Source: Symsagittifera roscoffensis
Lineage: Eukaryota; Xenacoelomorpha; Acoela; Convolutidae
NCBI RefSeq assembly: GCF_963678635.1
Contig: NC_087065.1
Coordinates: 41,417,430 to 41,481,429 of the forward strand
Direction of reading: 5' to 3'
Length of the DNA stretch: 64,000 nucleotides
The notes under the pieces: model-generated
What the model saw: only the letters and a program-made list of their open reading frames with translations
Database searches by the model: none
Told to the model about the DNA's origin: nothing
Shown: positions 23,067 through 34,139 of the stretch, one piece after another
How positions within the stretch are numbered: position 1 is the stretch's first letter
Layout: the number at the start of each line of letters is the position of its first letter
Position numbers and translations under genes: made by a program

Positions 23067-24400
23067 TCACAAATTATTGTTAGTCTTATTTATGGATTAT
23101 GATTGGTTAGTTTTAAACATTTCACAGAATTAGTTTATCAAGAATATAATAGGATAAAATAAATACTTGTTTGGATCTGGTTCCACAACTTCTTAAGAAT
23201 CCCAAAAAGGTAAAGTGCGTTACCATTGCATTTGTACAGTGCTAATAAACATGAATGGGATTACTTAAGAAATTCAAAAAAAGCTGTCGTAGTGTTGAGA
23301 TAAACTCGACCGATCATGTTACGTTTTGAAGCCAATTTGTGAAGAGAAAAATTGATCTAAAAGTTGGTTTTCGGATCTGTTGGTTTTGATTGTGAATTAA
23401 CTTTTTTCTCGCTAAAAAGACATGCCAAAAAGATAAAAAGAATCAACTCTTTTTTTTCTGGTTTTCTCTTCTCGGGTTGTTTTGATTAATTTTAACACAT
23501 CGTTTAGTTCAAAACAGTGGGTTCACTTAAACATTTCTTTTTTTTTGTCTAAAGCTATGAAAACTTTGATCAAAACAAATTTGGCAAAATATGATTTAAA
23601 ACGAATGTAGCCAAGTAATTTTTCATGTATTTGATTGATACTTGTTATACCAGATCCCAGTTTGTTTATAACAATTTTTTGGTTCCAGTTAAAACAAAAA
23701 GAATTAAATAAATGATGTCTAATCATTTTACTAGAACACTCTTTTACGTGCATAGGCACATGCGCATTTCATTCATTTTGTCTTCGTTGTATGGTTTTGA
23801 AATCCTTAATCCTTAAAGGTCTTGCGATTGAACGAACCTCTTTATGAAAAAGTGAACTAAATTTTGTAGGTGAAAAGAAACGCATAAAATTAGAAGGAAC
23901 TCTGCTGTTGTCCCATTCATCGATAATCGGATTTTTTTTTGCAAACAGTCGTTCTTTTTTAAGTCAACCTTTTTATCAAAAAGAAGGATTTATATTGCAA
24001 TGCCACCTCTAACAATCAATCTAACAAAAAAATTGTTTCCTGCGATATGAAAAGAATGAAAGAAAATACAATATTACAGCTTACTTTTTGAATGATATAG
24101 AATTCTGTTTAAAATAATGATCATGTGAGCTAATCTTGGCGAATTAAAGGCTTTTTTTTACCTTCATCTTAACTTTAGAACACCGCGTGTACTTATCTTT
24201 TTACCTTTCTACTCAAGCTTAAGAGAATTTTATGTTTAAGATATGCAATTTAGGTCGTTGTCATCCTTGAGTGATCTACTAGTTTCGGGGAGCTCCTTGT
24301 GAACGAATGCTTCGTACCCACAAAATAAACTGCCTCGAAGTAATTAATCCGATCGCACAATTTCTGTGGTCATATCAGCCAAATTACCTGCGAACAAGTC
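23067..24400. other. AT-rich DNA, no gene seen
   Basis: Only short chance frames (for example 78 codons on - at 23523-23759, with no recognisable features) are present. No repeat family, RNA gene or promoter is evident. Confidence 0.5.
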
Positions 24401-24420
24401 GAGCAAATCAACAATCAGCG

Positions 24421-24595
24421 AAAACTATCACTTTGTACTTTATATAGCGTGTGGGGAAAGATTTTCTCAAAAAATCTCCAATTTAGTTTTTTTTTCTTCA
24501 TTTTATTCGATCACATTCAATTTTTTCATGTTATTAGTATCCATAGAAGGCATTTGGAACGATCAGGGTTTTGCCCTGATACGAGCAGTTTTGTT
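24421..24595 (+). repeat. Family R repeat, 5'-truncated
   Basis: The 3' third of R: the TATCACTTTGTACTTTATAT block, GCGTGTGGGG, and the end hairpin with two altered stem bases (TCAGGGTTTTGCCCTGA), closing GAGCAGTTTTGTT. It is joined directly to the next R copy, as in the arrays at 40-41.7 kb. Confidence 0.7.
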
Positions 24596-25036
24596 GTACC
24601 GACTTTCGTAACGAAAGTAACGGACTTTTTAAGTAGCCACCTCTGATGGAAATTTTTTATATCTTTCAACAGATAATGTTTTTGTGAGCTTAAATTTCAC
24701 CTGTGATCAATTTTAGTGAAATTATGGGGGTTTGAAAGCTACCAATTTGGTCAAATTGGCACAATTAAAACGCGATATGTTTCGCGCTATTAATGCGTAA
24801 GCGGAGATATACTCCGTCTTGGAAATCAATCCAAATTGATTGCAGAAAGTTTTTTTGGCCCAATTGATTTGTTACTATGAGCGAAATCTATCACTTTGTA
24901 CTTTATATGGCATGTGAGGTGATGATTTTCAAAAAAACCTCAAACTTTTTTTACACTTAGTTTTTCATCTTATAACTACTCCATAAACCTTAAAAGGCAG
25001 TCAAAACATTCAGGGCTTCACCCTGATGCAAACAAA
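24594..25036 (+). repeat. Family R repeat, near full length
   Basis: It begins with the 5' hairpin (CTTTCGTAACGAAAG, CGGA) and passes through the GTGATCA, ATGGGGGTTT, GCGATATGTTTCGCG and GCGTAAGCGGAGAT blocks. It ends with TCAGGGCTTCACCCTGA, a hairpin with one mismatch. It is diverged from the other copies. Confidence 0.75.
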
Positions 25037-25342
25037 CTTTTCCTCTTTAAAATACCGTGATTTTTGCTGATGAAATGACCAAAACAAAAACTAATTTTGT
25101 TTTGAATGCTTTTAAGACTTTTGAATAATTATTTGATTTCCAAAAAAAGTTTCCTTTAAACGGAAACTTCTATATGGTTTTACGGACAATAAAAAATTGT
25201 TTTCCTCGTGTTTTTTTTTCAAAAAAGTAATCAAACTTTCATCATGAAGTTTGAATTAAACGATGATTCTCCTTTTCCTCCACTTCTCATTTCTTTAAAT
25301 GATTTTTCACCTTGTCCGATTGTTATCAAAATTGCGTGTCTG

Positions 25343-25708
25343 TACAAAACAGTCCCATACAAAACAGTCCAATACAAAATAGTCCAGAAAAGTATGAAAA
25401 TGAACAAAAAAGCAGTTTGATACAAAACAATCCGAAAAACAGTCACAAGTATTAATTTTTTTAACAAGCCGGTAGGCCGAGAATTGTCCTTTGTTCAACA
25501 AACATAAAGAACAAAACAGTGACCGCCGCAGTCGCGCCAACGTGTTGCGAGCTTGCCAATAGAGGGTAAAACTTAATACGAAATTTAGAGCCGGTTATTG
25601 CCGCAAAGCGGCGACAAGCGCGCAACGCGCCCACCGGCGACCTTAAACCGGACTATTTTGTATTGGACTGTTTTGTATGGGAATGTTTTGTATGGGACTG
25701 TTTTGTTT
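25343..25708. mobile_element. Fold-back element with repeated 15-bp TIR units
   Basis: The left arm (25343-25386) holds three copies of a 15-bp unit of the form TACAAAACAGTCCCA. The right arm (about 25650-25708) is its reverse complement with four units. The ~265-bp interior includes two adjacent perfect GC-rich mini-hairpins, GCCGCAAAGCGGC (25600-25612) and GCGCGCAACGCGC (25618-25630), in otherwise AT-rich DNA. This architecture, with inverted arms made of short tandem units, is that of a fold-back (FB-like) or MITE element. No transposase is encoded. Confidence 0.75.
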
Positions 25709-25919
25709 ATGCGCCAAAAATTGACATGTTTAGGTTTGCTTTATCTTTCGTTTAGGTTTCGTTATATCTTAAAATTGATTCTCATGCGAGGTGGGGGATT
25801 ATAAATCTTCAGTCGGTAACTCATGGCAATTACGCACGGCTCTTTTTCAATACCCCTCGCCTGCATTTCAATTACACTTTTTAAAAAAATAATTTATTTT
25901 TGTTGTTATTCACTGGAAC

Positions 25920-26010
25920 TTGGCATGGTGAACAAACTAGCAAATAGTGAATAGACTTCTTCTTCATACCTTACACCGTAACATCACGCATTTAGCAATA
26001 ACAAAACGTA
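25920..26010 (+). repeat. Dispersed repeat also at 31.4 kb
   Basis: The block with GGTGAACAA, TTCTTCATAC and CGTAACATCACGCATTTA recurs at 31420-31510 (GGTGAACGA, TTCTTCATAC, CGTAACATCACGCATTTA). Both copies are followed by short A-rich DNA and a G-run. The unit is probably part of the MITE-like family at 31.3-31.6 kb. Confidence 0.55.
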
Positions 26011-26545
26011 AAACAACTAGAAAAAGAGAATGTTTAAAAGGAGGGGGGAGAATTGCCTTACGCACGAGCCGTACGCACGAGCCCCCGAAAATCTTACGAA
26101 GGAAGATATTTAAAAGTTGCAGAAGCTATGCAAAAATTGAACTGCTCACAGCTGATTTAACTACGAAGAAACAGATATGAATTCAGGGACGCATCTAGGT
26201 TTTTGTTGAAGGAGAGGGGCGGATTTTCAAAAAAATAATAATTTTTTCTTGAACTTTTTTAGGTCGAGCAAATTGTTTTAACAAAACGTAAGACAACTAG
26301 AAAAAAAAGAAAGTTTGAAAGGAGGGGGGAGAAGTGCCTTGCGCACGAGCCGTACGCACAGCCCCCGAAATCTTCAAAAAGAAAGACTTTTAAGTTGCAG
26401 AAGCTATGGTAAAATTGAACTGCTCACAGCTGAATTAACTACGAAGAAACAGATCTGAATTCAGGGGCGCATCTAGGTTTTTCTTGAAGGTGAGGGGCGG
26501 ATTTTCAAAAAAAATTTTGTCGAACTTTTTTAGGTCGACCAAATT
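26003..26545 (+). repeat. Tandem duplication, ~280-bp unit
   Basis: Two adjacent copies (26003-26272 and 26283-26545) share ACAACTAGAAAAA, GGAGGGGGGAGAA, CGCACGAGCCGTACGCAC, AGTTGCAGAAGCTATG, GAACTGCTCACAGCTGA, ACTACGAAGAAACAGAT and GGCGCATCTAGG. They differ by scattered substitutions and small indels. The right third of each is the CAGGGGCG-type transposon end seen at 3.8 and 54.2 kb. No gene. Confidence 0.75.
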
Positions 26546-26749
26546 GATTCCCCGAGGTCTCCCCGAGGTCTCCTTTTTAGTGTACACTAAAAAGACCCTA
26601 ATCTGAATGAAATTTTTTGCGCCGCAAGCAAAATTTTGAAAAAAACAGGCCAAAAACAATACCAAATTTTTGAAAAAACTGGTTTTTAGGCTTTCTTTGA
26701 AAAAGTTTGACCAAAAATTTGCGTTTTTTCTGCGCACGCTCGCCCCTCA

Positions 26750-26885
26750 AAATTATTCTATATTGGCGCCAAGGCGCCTTTAGAAAGTTTTAAGGGTCCG
26801 TCACCAAAAAGGGATGTTCTTATAATAGTACAAAGGGGGACGTCTCCCCCTCCCCCGCTCTCCCCTAATTCCGCCGCTGTCTGAA
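26750..26885 (-). repeat. Copy of the CAGGGGCGG-ended repeat
   Basis: Read on the - strand this gives CGGCGGAATTAGGGGAGAG, a G-rich run, the TTTGTACTATT block and GGTGACGGACCCTTAAA. The + strand at 54212-54352 has the same order (GGGGCGGATTTAGG, G-run, TTTGTACTATTT, GGTGACGGACCTTAAA). It also contains GGCGCC..GGCGCC palindromic words near 26766-26780. Probably the end of a DNA transposon. Confidence 0.55.
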
Positions 26886-27665
26886 TTATGTTGAGAAATG
26901 TTAGAAGAACGCTTTGATAGTTCATGAATGGGTTTTTTCAGATTTAAGTTGCAATCTGAAACTTTTATTATGACTATTTCAGATGTGTACACATTTAAAA
27001 CATTTAATTCAGATCTAAGTTTCAGATAAGAAACAAAAAACATACATATATATGTGGGAAACAAAAAAGTCAGATTTTTCATTAAAAGTTTGCCGGGCAG
27101 GGATATCTATAGTTGTGATCGGTTAGAAAATATACAATTATACGTAAAATCAAGATATAAAAATCTACTTTGTTCACATGTTCCCATTTTAGATATATTA
27201 AAAAAAAAAACATTCGATTTTTACAGCATCGACTATAGTATTAGGATTGATTATTATCATGACAACCAACTAGGGTTAATATAATTTGGCGGTAAGAGAA
27301 ACTCAAGCTGATTATAGAGAGACAGCACTCATTATAATCACATCTGAACCAGTTCTTCTTCAGTAGATCAGACAAGTTCATATATTTAGTGTACGAAATA
27401 ATAGGAAATAGCGACTTCAATTCCATCCGTTTAATACAAGTCATAGGGTTTTGGGAGCAAATAAAAGAAACCGAAAAATAACAAAAGATACTCCTAAGCT
27501 CTCCGCAATTGCTCCATATCATAAGCGTTTTAAAATTTTTCGAACGTCCTCATGTTGATTCCAAAGCATAAATATGAAGATTCAAAGTGTAAATATTATA
27601 GGAAACAATCTTCCAACGGAACAGTATTAACAACCCGGGTGTTACTACCCTAGTCTATCAAGGGA

Positions 27666-27695
27666 GGTTATCTTGCAAGATCTTGCAAGATAACC
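27666..27695. repeat. Perfect 30-bp palindrome in left TIR
   Basis: The 30 bases from GGTTATCTTGCAAGA to its exact reverse complement read the same on both strands. The symmetry extends outward as GGGA/TCCC with one extra A. It could extrude as a cruciform or bind a dimeric transposase. Confidence 0.9.
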
Positions 27696-28699
27696 ATCCC
27701 AAAGTTTCTGTCGAAAAACACAAAAAAAATAACAGAAACTAGGTGTAAGATCAAAAAAATTGATTCTAGAACGAGAATCCAAAACTTTTGCGAGTTGATC
27801 TGAAATTTTTTTTTTCAAAATTGACAGTTTGAATCGTTAAAAATTGTGCAGAGAGTGCTCCCGATGAATCATATGGGTTCTGTTTTGCAGTGATTCAAAT
27901 TTTCCCAAGCTCAGAAAAAAAACTTCAAATATTTTTGATGTTTGTTTTGTTTTTCCAGTTTGTTTTGTTTGATCAAGTTCTTATTAAATTTTAATGAGCC
28001 TAAATTTTTGTCAGTTTAATAGTTTTTAAATAAAAAAAATATTTTTTTTTTATCAAAAAAGCTACAAGACCAAACTGTGTATTTTGTGAATTCTGAGCGG
28101 AACCCCCAACAAAGGCGGTCGTTTTGTTCTTATGTTGTTCGCTCGTTCTTTGTGTTCGTTCCGACAAAATTTCAAAATGTTTTGACAACTTGTCTCTGGA
28201 AATCAGGAACATACAGACAAAAATTGTGCGCCTAAAATTTTAAGCTTTGAAATGATTGTTTGCATAAAAGTTCCTTCACAAGCTTGACTATTTCAGCTCA
28301 AAATCTTCCCTAAAAATACTCTCGTTAACAAGCATATTTAAATTTTTGAAGTCTTTATTAACGATGTATAAAATTGTCAACCATTGTTCCTTGATATTGT
28401 GGGTTTCACCTCCTATAAAACTGAGACTTAGCAAGCTAAGCTCTGAAAAAGATTCAGCTTGTGTAACGAGCCACCTAGACTTGTGGTTTTCTTTCTGAGG
28501 CAGAGAATCTCCCTCGCTATAGAAGTTGCGATTTCCGATTGTTTTCTCCGCACTAGTAAAATATAAACTCTTCTCGTAAAAATGCTTTTATTGAGCCAAA
28601 GAAACGTGAATATAGCCGAGTATAAGTATCTGTAGACCCATAGCTTTATATCATGTCAATCTTTTCGACACTATATTAACTTCTGTAGTTGAGGGCTTT

Positions 28700-29860
28700 C
28701 AGAGTACTCTAAGGTATTGCCAACCTTCCTTCAATTATGACAGCTCAATTTATTGTAGTTTTCGAGATATGACGTTTTTTTGTGATTTTTTCCCATTTGA
28801 AGTTCCTTACCCTGTAGTTGGATGCTTTCAGGGTACTCTCAGGGGTTGCGAATCCTGCCCCCAAACCTCACTTCTCAAATCTTTGCAATTTTCGAGATAT
28901 GACGTTATTTATGAACTTATCAAAAAAATTTCAAAAACTTAGACTTTAAAAAAATCCAAAATGAAGATCTGAATCTTGTTGTTGGATTTTGTGAGAGTAC
29001 ATTTAGGGGTTGCAAATTTTGCTTCTAATTATGGCTGCTCGAAACTTTGTAGTTTTCGAGATATGACGTTTTTTAGGATTTTCTCAAAATTTTCCAGAGA
29101 ACGTAGATATAATTTTATTAAAAAACTTGAAATTACCATCTCTGTAGTGAGGCTCTGTCAGGGTAGTCTCAGGAGTTGCGAGCTTTGCCTCCAAATATGA
29201 CTGCTCCAAATTGTGCAGTTTTCCAGATATGACGTTTTTTGTGATTTTTTGTGAAAAATATATGCCCAACTTTTTTCAGTTTAAAAGATACGGCGATTTT
29301 TGTGATTTTTTTTGGACAATTTCAGAAAACTCAAATTACAAATTTATTCTCTAAAGTGAAATTTCCAACCCTGTAGTTGTGTGCTGTCAGAGTACTTCTG
29401 AAGATTGCGAATATTGCCATCAAATAAGATTGCTGAAATTTTGGTAGTTTTCGAGATTTTGGTAGTTTTCTGGTTGTGAAAAAAGAATACCTTTTTTTCA
29501 GACGATTTTTGTGATTTTTTTGGACAATTTCAGAAAACTCAAATTACAAATTTATTCACTAAAGTGAAATTTCCAACCCTGTAGTTGTGTGCTGTCAGAG
29601 TACTTCTGAAGATTGCGAATATTGCCATCAAATAAGATTGCTGAAATTTTGGTAGTTTTCGAGATTTTGGTAGTTTTCTGGTTGTGAAAAAAGAATACCT
29701 TTTTTTTAGAAAACTTTTTAGTGAAGTTTCTCAAAATTTGAATTTCTCAACGTTAGTACTTGGGTACTGTAAGGGTACTCTTAAGAGTTGCAAATTTTGC
29801 GTCCAAAGGCGACTATTCAATTGCTTCTTGTTTCCTAGATGTGACGTTTCTTAGTTCATT
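28700..29860 (+). repeat. Internal ~130-210-bp subrepeats
   Basis: Diverged units share a core of the type CAGGGTACTCTCAGGGGTTGCGAA, then a TGACTGCTCAA-like stretch, then TTTTCGAGATATGACGTTTTTT. Anchors lie near 28767, 28897, 29060, 29227, 29294, 29502 and 29838. Within this, 29294-29501 and 29502-29709 are almost identical 208-bp tandem copies, a recent local duplication. The array occupies the middle of the 3.17-kb TIR element. Confidence 0.75.
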
Positions 29861-30692
29861 TTAAAATTTTCGAAGAACTTATATAAAACTTTACAAAATT
29901 TTATGGTTCTTCAAAATTTGTAGAAAAATAAACTTGAATAAAAAACTTTGCTAATTTTGTAAATACGAACCCTGTAATTGGGTGCTGTCAAAGCACAATT
30001 TAAAGAGCTTAAAAGGTATCTTTTTTTTCTCTGAGTTTTGAAAGTTGAGATTTTTCAACAACGTCAGTGTTTTTTTATGCTTACTTGAGTTCATTTCTCT
30101 TTTGCAATCTTCGATTGGCTATGTTTTAGGAAAGTGAACATGTCCTAAAAATTCAATTAAGAAAAAGTTTAATAATTGGGTGTTCTAATTTTTGGGGTTC
30201 TTTCAACTCAGCGACGTGAAAGTTAGCTTGATAATCAGCCAGCATTCTTGCACCAGTCAAAATTTTATTTCCATACAGCCTGAAAATGTGATGTATCAAC
30301 ATGATCAGGGCGTTAACTGACATACAGCATCTTGTAGTCTGCATCGACCTTTTTTTAAAAAAAAGTCTTCCTTAGGGGTAGAATGTTCTGTTGCTTGTAT
30401 TTATTTCTTTAAATTTATTTTCTCAATTGATGTAAATTGTGTTTCTCCTACTTTGAGAGATTAAGGTATAAGTAGTTGATCAAAAATTGAAGATAGCCGC
30501 CTATCACAAAATTTTTTTTTTAAAATGAAGCTTTCTGGGGGCAACCGCCTAGCGGGCTGTGTGTATGTATGCGTAGCTAAGATTGCTTCCTTCTTCCACG
30601 AACGCTACTTGGTTATCTTCGCGTGTAAAGCTGTTTTTGCCCAAAAAACTGCATCTTTAAAGATCTTGAAAAAAAAGGTTATCTTTAAAGCA

Positions 30693-30796
30693 GGTTATCT
30701 TGCAAGATCTTGCAAGAATCTTGCAAGATCTTTTAAAGAGATGCATCCTCTATAAAAGAATCTTGCAAGATTCTTGCAAGATCTTGCAAGATAGCC
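30693..30796. repeat. ~104-bp near-perfect hairpin
   Basis: The left arm starts GGTTATCTTGCAAGATC and the right arm ends with its near reverse complement GATCTTGCAAGATAGCC. The arms contain multiple ATCTTGCAAG units and close around GAGATGCATCCTCT at 30737-30750. Only a few bases mismatch or bulge. It forms the inner part of the right end of the TIR element. Confidence 0.85.
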
Positions 30797-30830
30797 TCCC
30801 TTTATCGACTAGGGTAGAATACAAATTCTT

Positions 30831-30970
30831 ATAAGAGCCTTATAATCAGAATCTTGTTAGTGAATGCATTTATCTGGTAAGAATCTTATAAGAATCTTAT
30901 TAGATTTTCAATTTAGATAAATAATCTTATAAAAGTTTGAAGTTAGATGTAAGATTCATATAAGATTAAA
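30831..30970. repeat. Short ATCTTATAAG word cluster
   Basis: Just outside the right TIR the palindromic-type word ATCTTATAAG and variants recur about six times within 140 bases. They resemble the ATCTTGCAAG words of the neighbouring element with two centre bases changed. Possibly a related older end or a simple low-complexity array. Confidence 0.4.
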
Positions 30971-31333
30971 AATTTGGATGCTAAAAATTGAACGGAATTT
31001 TCATGCGGACACAAGTACCTCCAAATAATGCGCAAATGCTTATACAAACTAGCGTAGCTATCAGAAGGCTGAGGAAGCTTTCAAGAACTCTCACTTGTCT
31101 TTATCTTATCTTCCCGTATCGAGAAAATTCTTTATTTCTGACCTGAAATACTTTGTATCTAATCCAATTTCTGGTCAGAAATTTTTTTTGAAATGTTTGA
31201 ACAAAGCATGGATTTTCTTTAAATACTTTATTTCTTATCCTCTGATCAGAAATTAGCTAAATCTAGGCTATTTCTAGCTAGAAAACAGTCTCCTGGTACG
31301 GCTCTATCCCGCGCCCTTCTGATTGTTATACAC

Positions 31334-31572
31334 TTGCTCTATCGGCTCTTTTCCAGTTCCCCCTTTCAAATTTAAATTTGAAAAATTTATTTAACGTTGT
31401 CATAATGCAATGAAATTTGGCGTGGTGAACGAATCGACAATTGTGATCAGATTTGTTCTTCATACTTTACGGCGTAACATCACGCATTTATCCGTAATAA
31501 CCCGTAAAACAAACATAAAACTCGGTATTTTGAAAAGGGGGGAACTGGAAAAGATCCGCTCTATCCACTAGT
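31334..31572. mobile_element. MITE-like element with ~36-bp inverted ends
   Basis: The left end carries GCTCTATCGGCTCTTTTCC then AGTTCCCCCTTTCAAA. The right end (31532-31572) is the inverted counterpart, TTTGAAAAGGGGGGAACT then GGAAAAGATCCGCTCTATCC. The ~160-bp interior includes the dispersed block shared with 25.92-26.01 kb. There is no transposase frame. The target duplication cannot be fixed by eye. Confidence 0.6.
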
Positions 31573-31713
31573 CTACAGCCCTTGATAGAGTACCCAAGTT
31601 TTAGGAGAATAACAATGTTATAACAAGTGTAAGTTTGCATTGTATTCGCTGCTGCTATTGTGTATACTCGAAGCATGTTTATCCCGTTGCAGTTGAGCAA
31701 CTGATTTCTGGTT

Positions 31714-32228
31714 ATTGTTCCGACTTTCGATACGAAAGTAACGGAATATTTGTGCTCGGATGGGTTTTTTTTTCTTCAGACAAATTTCGACTTTTTAACT
31801 AGCCATTTTTGACGGAAGTTTTTTTAAATCATTCAAAATATATTTTTTCCTGAGCTTTAATTTGAAAAGATATTTTACCTGTGATCGGTTTTCGTAAAAG
31901 TATGGGGGTTTAAAGATATTGCCATGTTGTGCAATTTGGGACAATCAATGCGCGATATATTTCGACCTGTTAACGCGTAAGCGGAGATTCAATCCGTCTT
32001 AGAAGTTGTTCCAAATTGGTTAAAGGAAGCTTATTTACCATAATTAATTTGTTACTAGGAGCAAAATTTATCACGTTTTTTTTAAATGGCGTGTGGTGGG
32101 ATGTTTTTCACAACAAAATCTCAAATTTTAATTAAATTTCCTTTGATTTTTATTACATTTAATTTTTTTCATAATACGACTGCCCTATACACTTAAAAGG
32201 CATTCGAGTCGAACATTCAGGTCTTGTA
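31714..32228 (+). repeat. Family R repeat, 3' hairpin deleted
   Basis: Starts TTGTTCCGACTTTCGATACG with an intact 5' hairpin and all internal blocks. At the 3' end GAACATTCAG passes directly to GTCTTG: the end hairpin and the following ATACGAGCA are gone. The deletion removes exactly the stem-loop region. Confidence 0.75.
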
Positions 32229-33600
32229 ATTAATGCATTTTGATAATTTATGCATAGAAGTTCAATTATTTTTTATGCTTTTCGTGCAATTATTTGAGTT
32301 TTTCTTTTTTGATGTTTTTGCAATACACAATCATGTTTAAAATAACTAGCAGTAAAAAAATTTCGAATAATTTCAAAGACAGTTTTTTTTTGAACTAAAT
32401 TTCTTGTTCAAGTGCGACAAAAACTTTTCAAAAATTGTTAGAAGACCTATAAATTTTTTGGTTTTCTTGCGCTATTTATGCGTTTTCAATGTTTATCTCA
32501 TGCTTGTTTCAATGTTTATCTCATGCAACGCTATTTATGCGTTTTCAATGTTTATCTCATGAACCATATTTGGGCAGTTTCTCACTGGAGACTTTGCTGA
32601 TTACCTGCTAGCAGCTAGAAGAAGCTATCAAACACAAAATCATTGTCTTTTCGGTAGCAAAAATTGTGTCAAAATCATTGACTCTCAGATATGAAATAAC
32701 CAAGAAAAAGAAAATCTCTGATCTCAAATTAGACCTGAAATAACCCATACCTAAAGTATCAAAGCGTTATTTTAAAATTTCACAACCCATTTCAGCTCTG
32801 AACTAGAACATTTAATAGCTACGGGTAAAGTTTTGCTCAAGCAATAGACAGTGTTTTCTGCAAAACGTAAGGAGAAAATATATTTTAGGAACTGTAATAT
32901 CAGGATTCTGGAGGAACATAAAAGAAACATCGGCATTCTTCAATTACAATTGTAGTTACAATGTACAATTTCTCACATCTAAGAAAATAAAAAATCTTTA
33001 TAATGGATTTTTGTGGTCAATCAATACAATCAAGGCCCATGTTGCCTTCAGATAACAAAATGCAAAAAAAAATACATGCAATAAAAACTTTCAAAAATAC
33101 TTTGAAAAAGAAATAAAATGAAAGATTTTACACTCATGCAAGTTTGTTGTTTCGCCTGGATTGACCTCCATAGACGGAAAATACTATTTGTTCTTTTCAT
33201 ATTAATGATCAAACTAAGTCTATAAAGCTAAAAAGGTTTAATCTAATTTCTAAAGAACTTTTTTCTGTTTTGGCATAAAATTCGGTGTATTTTCAAAAAA
33301 AAATAACGATAATTTTTTGCAAAAAACTATCATACAGTTTCTATTAAAAAAATTTATGACTATTTTTTCGGATGGAGACTCCAGTATTTTCATAAAGTAA
33401 CGTAAATTTTCTGCGAAAAACCAGCTGCATTTTTTCAAGTGCAACTCGAGTTTTGCACTCTAACTAACATTCCCCTCCAAAAGCTATTTTTGTGGGTATA
33501 GCTTAGTCCTGGATACACAAAAAATGATAATTTATCAGAATATTTATATTATTTTTTTCAAAAAAAAAGAATAAAAATCCGTTTTTATTTTATTGCAAAT
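32229..33600. other. AT-rich DNA, no gene seen
   Basis: A short local duplication (GCGTTTTCAATGTTTATCTC at about 32480 and 32530, with GTTTCAATGTTTATCTCATGC between) is the only structure. Short frames here are A/T-rich chance ORFs. Confidence 0.5.
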
Positions 33601-33978
33601 TTTTGAATACATCGGGCAGCGCATGAATAATTGAAAATTCAAATTCGAAAAGTTAGCATCTTCAAAAAATTTTACCCACATTTAGAAGTTTGCTACCGTC
33701 ATTATATTGTTTATACGAAAGATAATTTGTCCAACCCGTTTCCAATGTATTGTAAATGCAAGACTCTTAAATTATTGGTGACTATCTCTTTGATTAAGCA
33801 GGGTCTCTTTCATTTGTGTCCGGTTACGAACACATCTCAAAAATTTTGAGAAAATAAATTTAAAAAAGCCAGCTTCGATGGGATTCTAGCGTAGTCAATT
33901 GTAAGCTACCGCCGCCTTCGATTGAGACGGTGGCCATAGCAGATACAAAAGTGTCGAAGTGCCCAGGGATCCGCAATT

Positions 33979-34059
33979 GGACCAGGAGGAGGAGGAGGAG
34001 GAGGAGGAAGGAGGAGGAGGAGGAGGAGGAGGAGGAGGAGGAGGAGGAGGAGGAGGAGG
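33979..34059 (+). repeat. (GGA)n microsatellite in the LINE 5' leader
   Basis: About 25 GGA units are interrupted by one GGAA. In the LINE frame it encodes a short Glu run shifting to a long Gly run at the interruption. Equivalent but imperfect GGA-rich DNA is at 39912-39965 in the second leader copy, and another short GGA run is in the 3' UTR at about 38215-38233. Confidence 0.9.
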
Positions 34060-34139
34060 GGGTTTTTCGATGGTTTGGTCCCTGCTCGGGGGGAAAAGCG
34101 CAGAACTGTGGATTTTCGAAGATCACAAAACTCAAACCT

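Larger units (their letters stand above)
4250..23300 (-). mobile_element. Element A region: decayed Ty3/Gypsy-like retroelement
   Basis: The whole tract has a + strand rich in T and G, so its - strand is rich in A and C. On the - strand, recognisable pieces appear in Ty3/Gypsy order: gag-like (19.45-18.55 kb), CCHC knuckle, aspartic protease, RT, RNase H and integrase, followed by unidentified downstream frames to about 6.8 kb. Every domain is interrupted by stops or frameshifts, and several catalytic residues are lost. A 3.36-kb block covering integrase and downstream DNA is tandemly repeated. I found no convincing LTR pair, so both ends are approximate. An env-bearing (errantivirus-like) ancestor is possible but unproven. 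Confidence 0.7.
27645..30817. mobile_element. 3.17-kb element with palindromic terminal inverted repeats
   Basis: The left end reads CTACCCTAGTCTATCAAGGG then AGGTTATCTTGCAAGATC. The right end (about 30770-30817) is its reverse complement with few changes, giving TIRs of ~45 bp. Each TIR leads into further palindromes built from ATCTTGCAAG (27666-27695; 30693-30796). The interior has no transposase frame but holds diverged ~130-210-bp repeats. A clear target-site duplication is not visible. It appears to be a large non-autonomous fold-back/TIR element. Confidence 0.7.

Noticed and set aside
27660-30800. Repeated TTGCAAGATC words suggesting a CRISPR-like array
   Set aside because: There are no unique spacers of regular length; the words form palindromes at transposon ends in a eukaryotic sequence.
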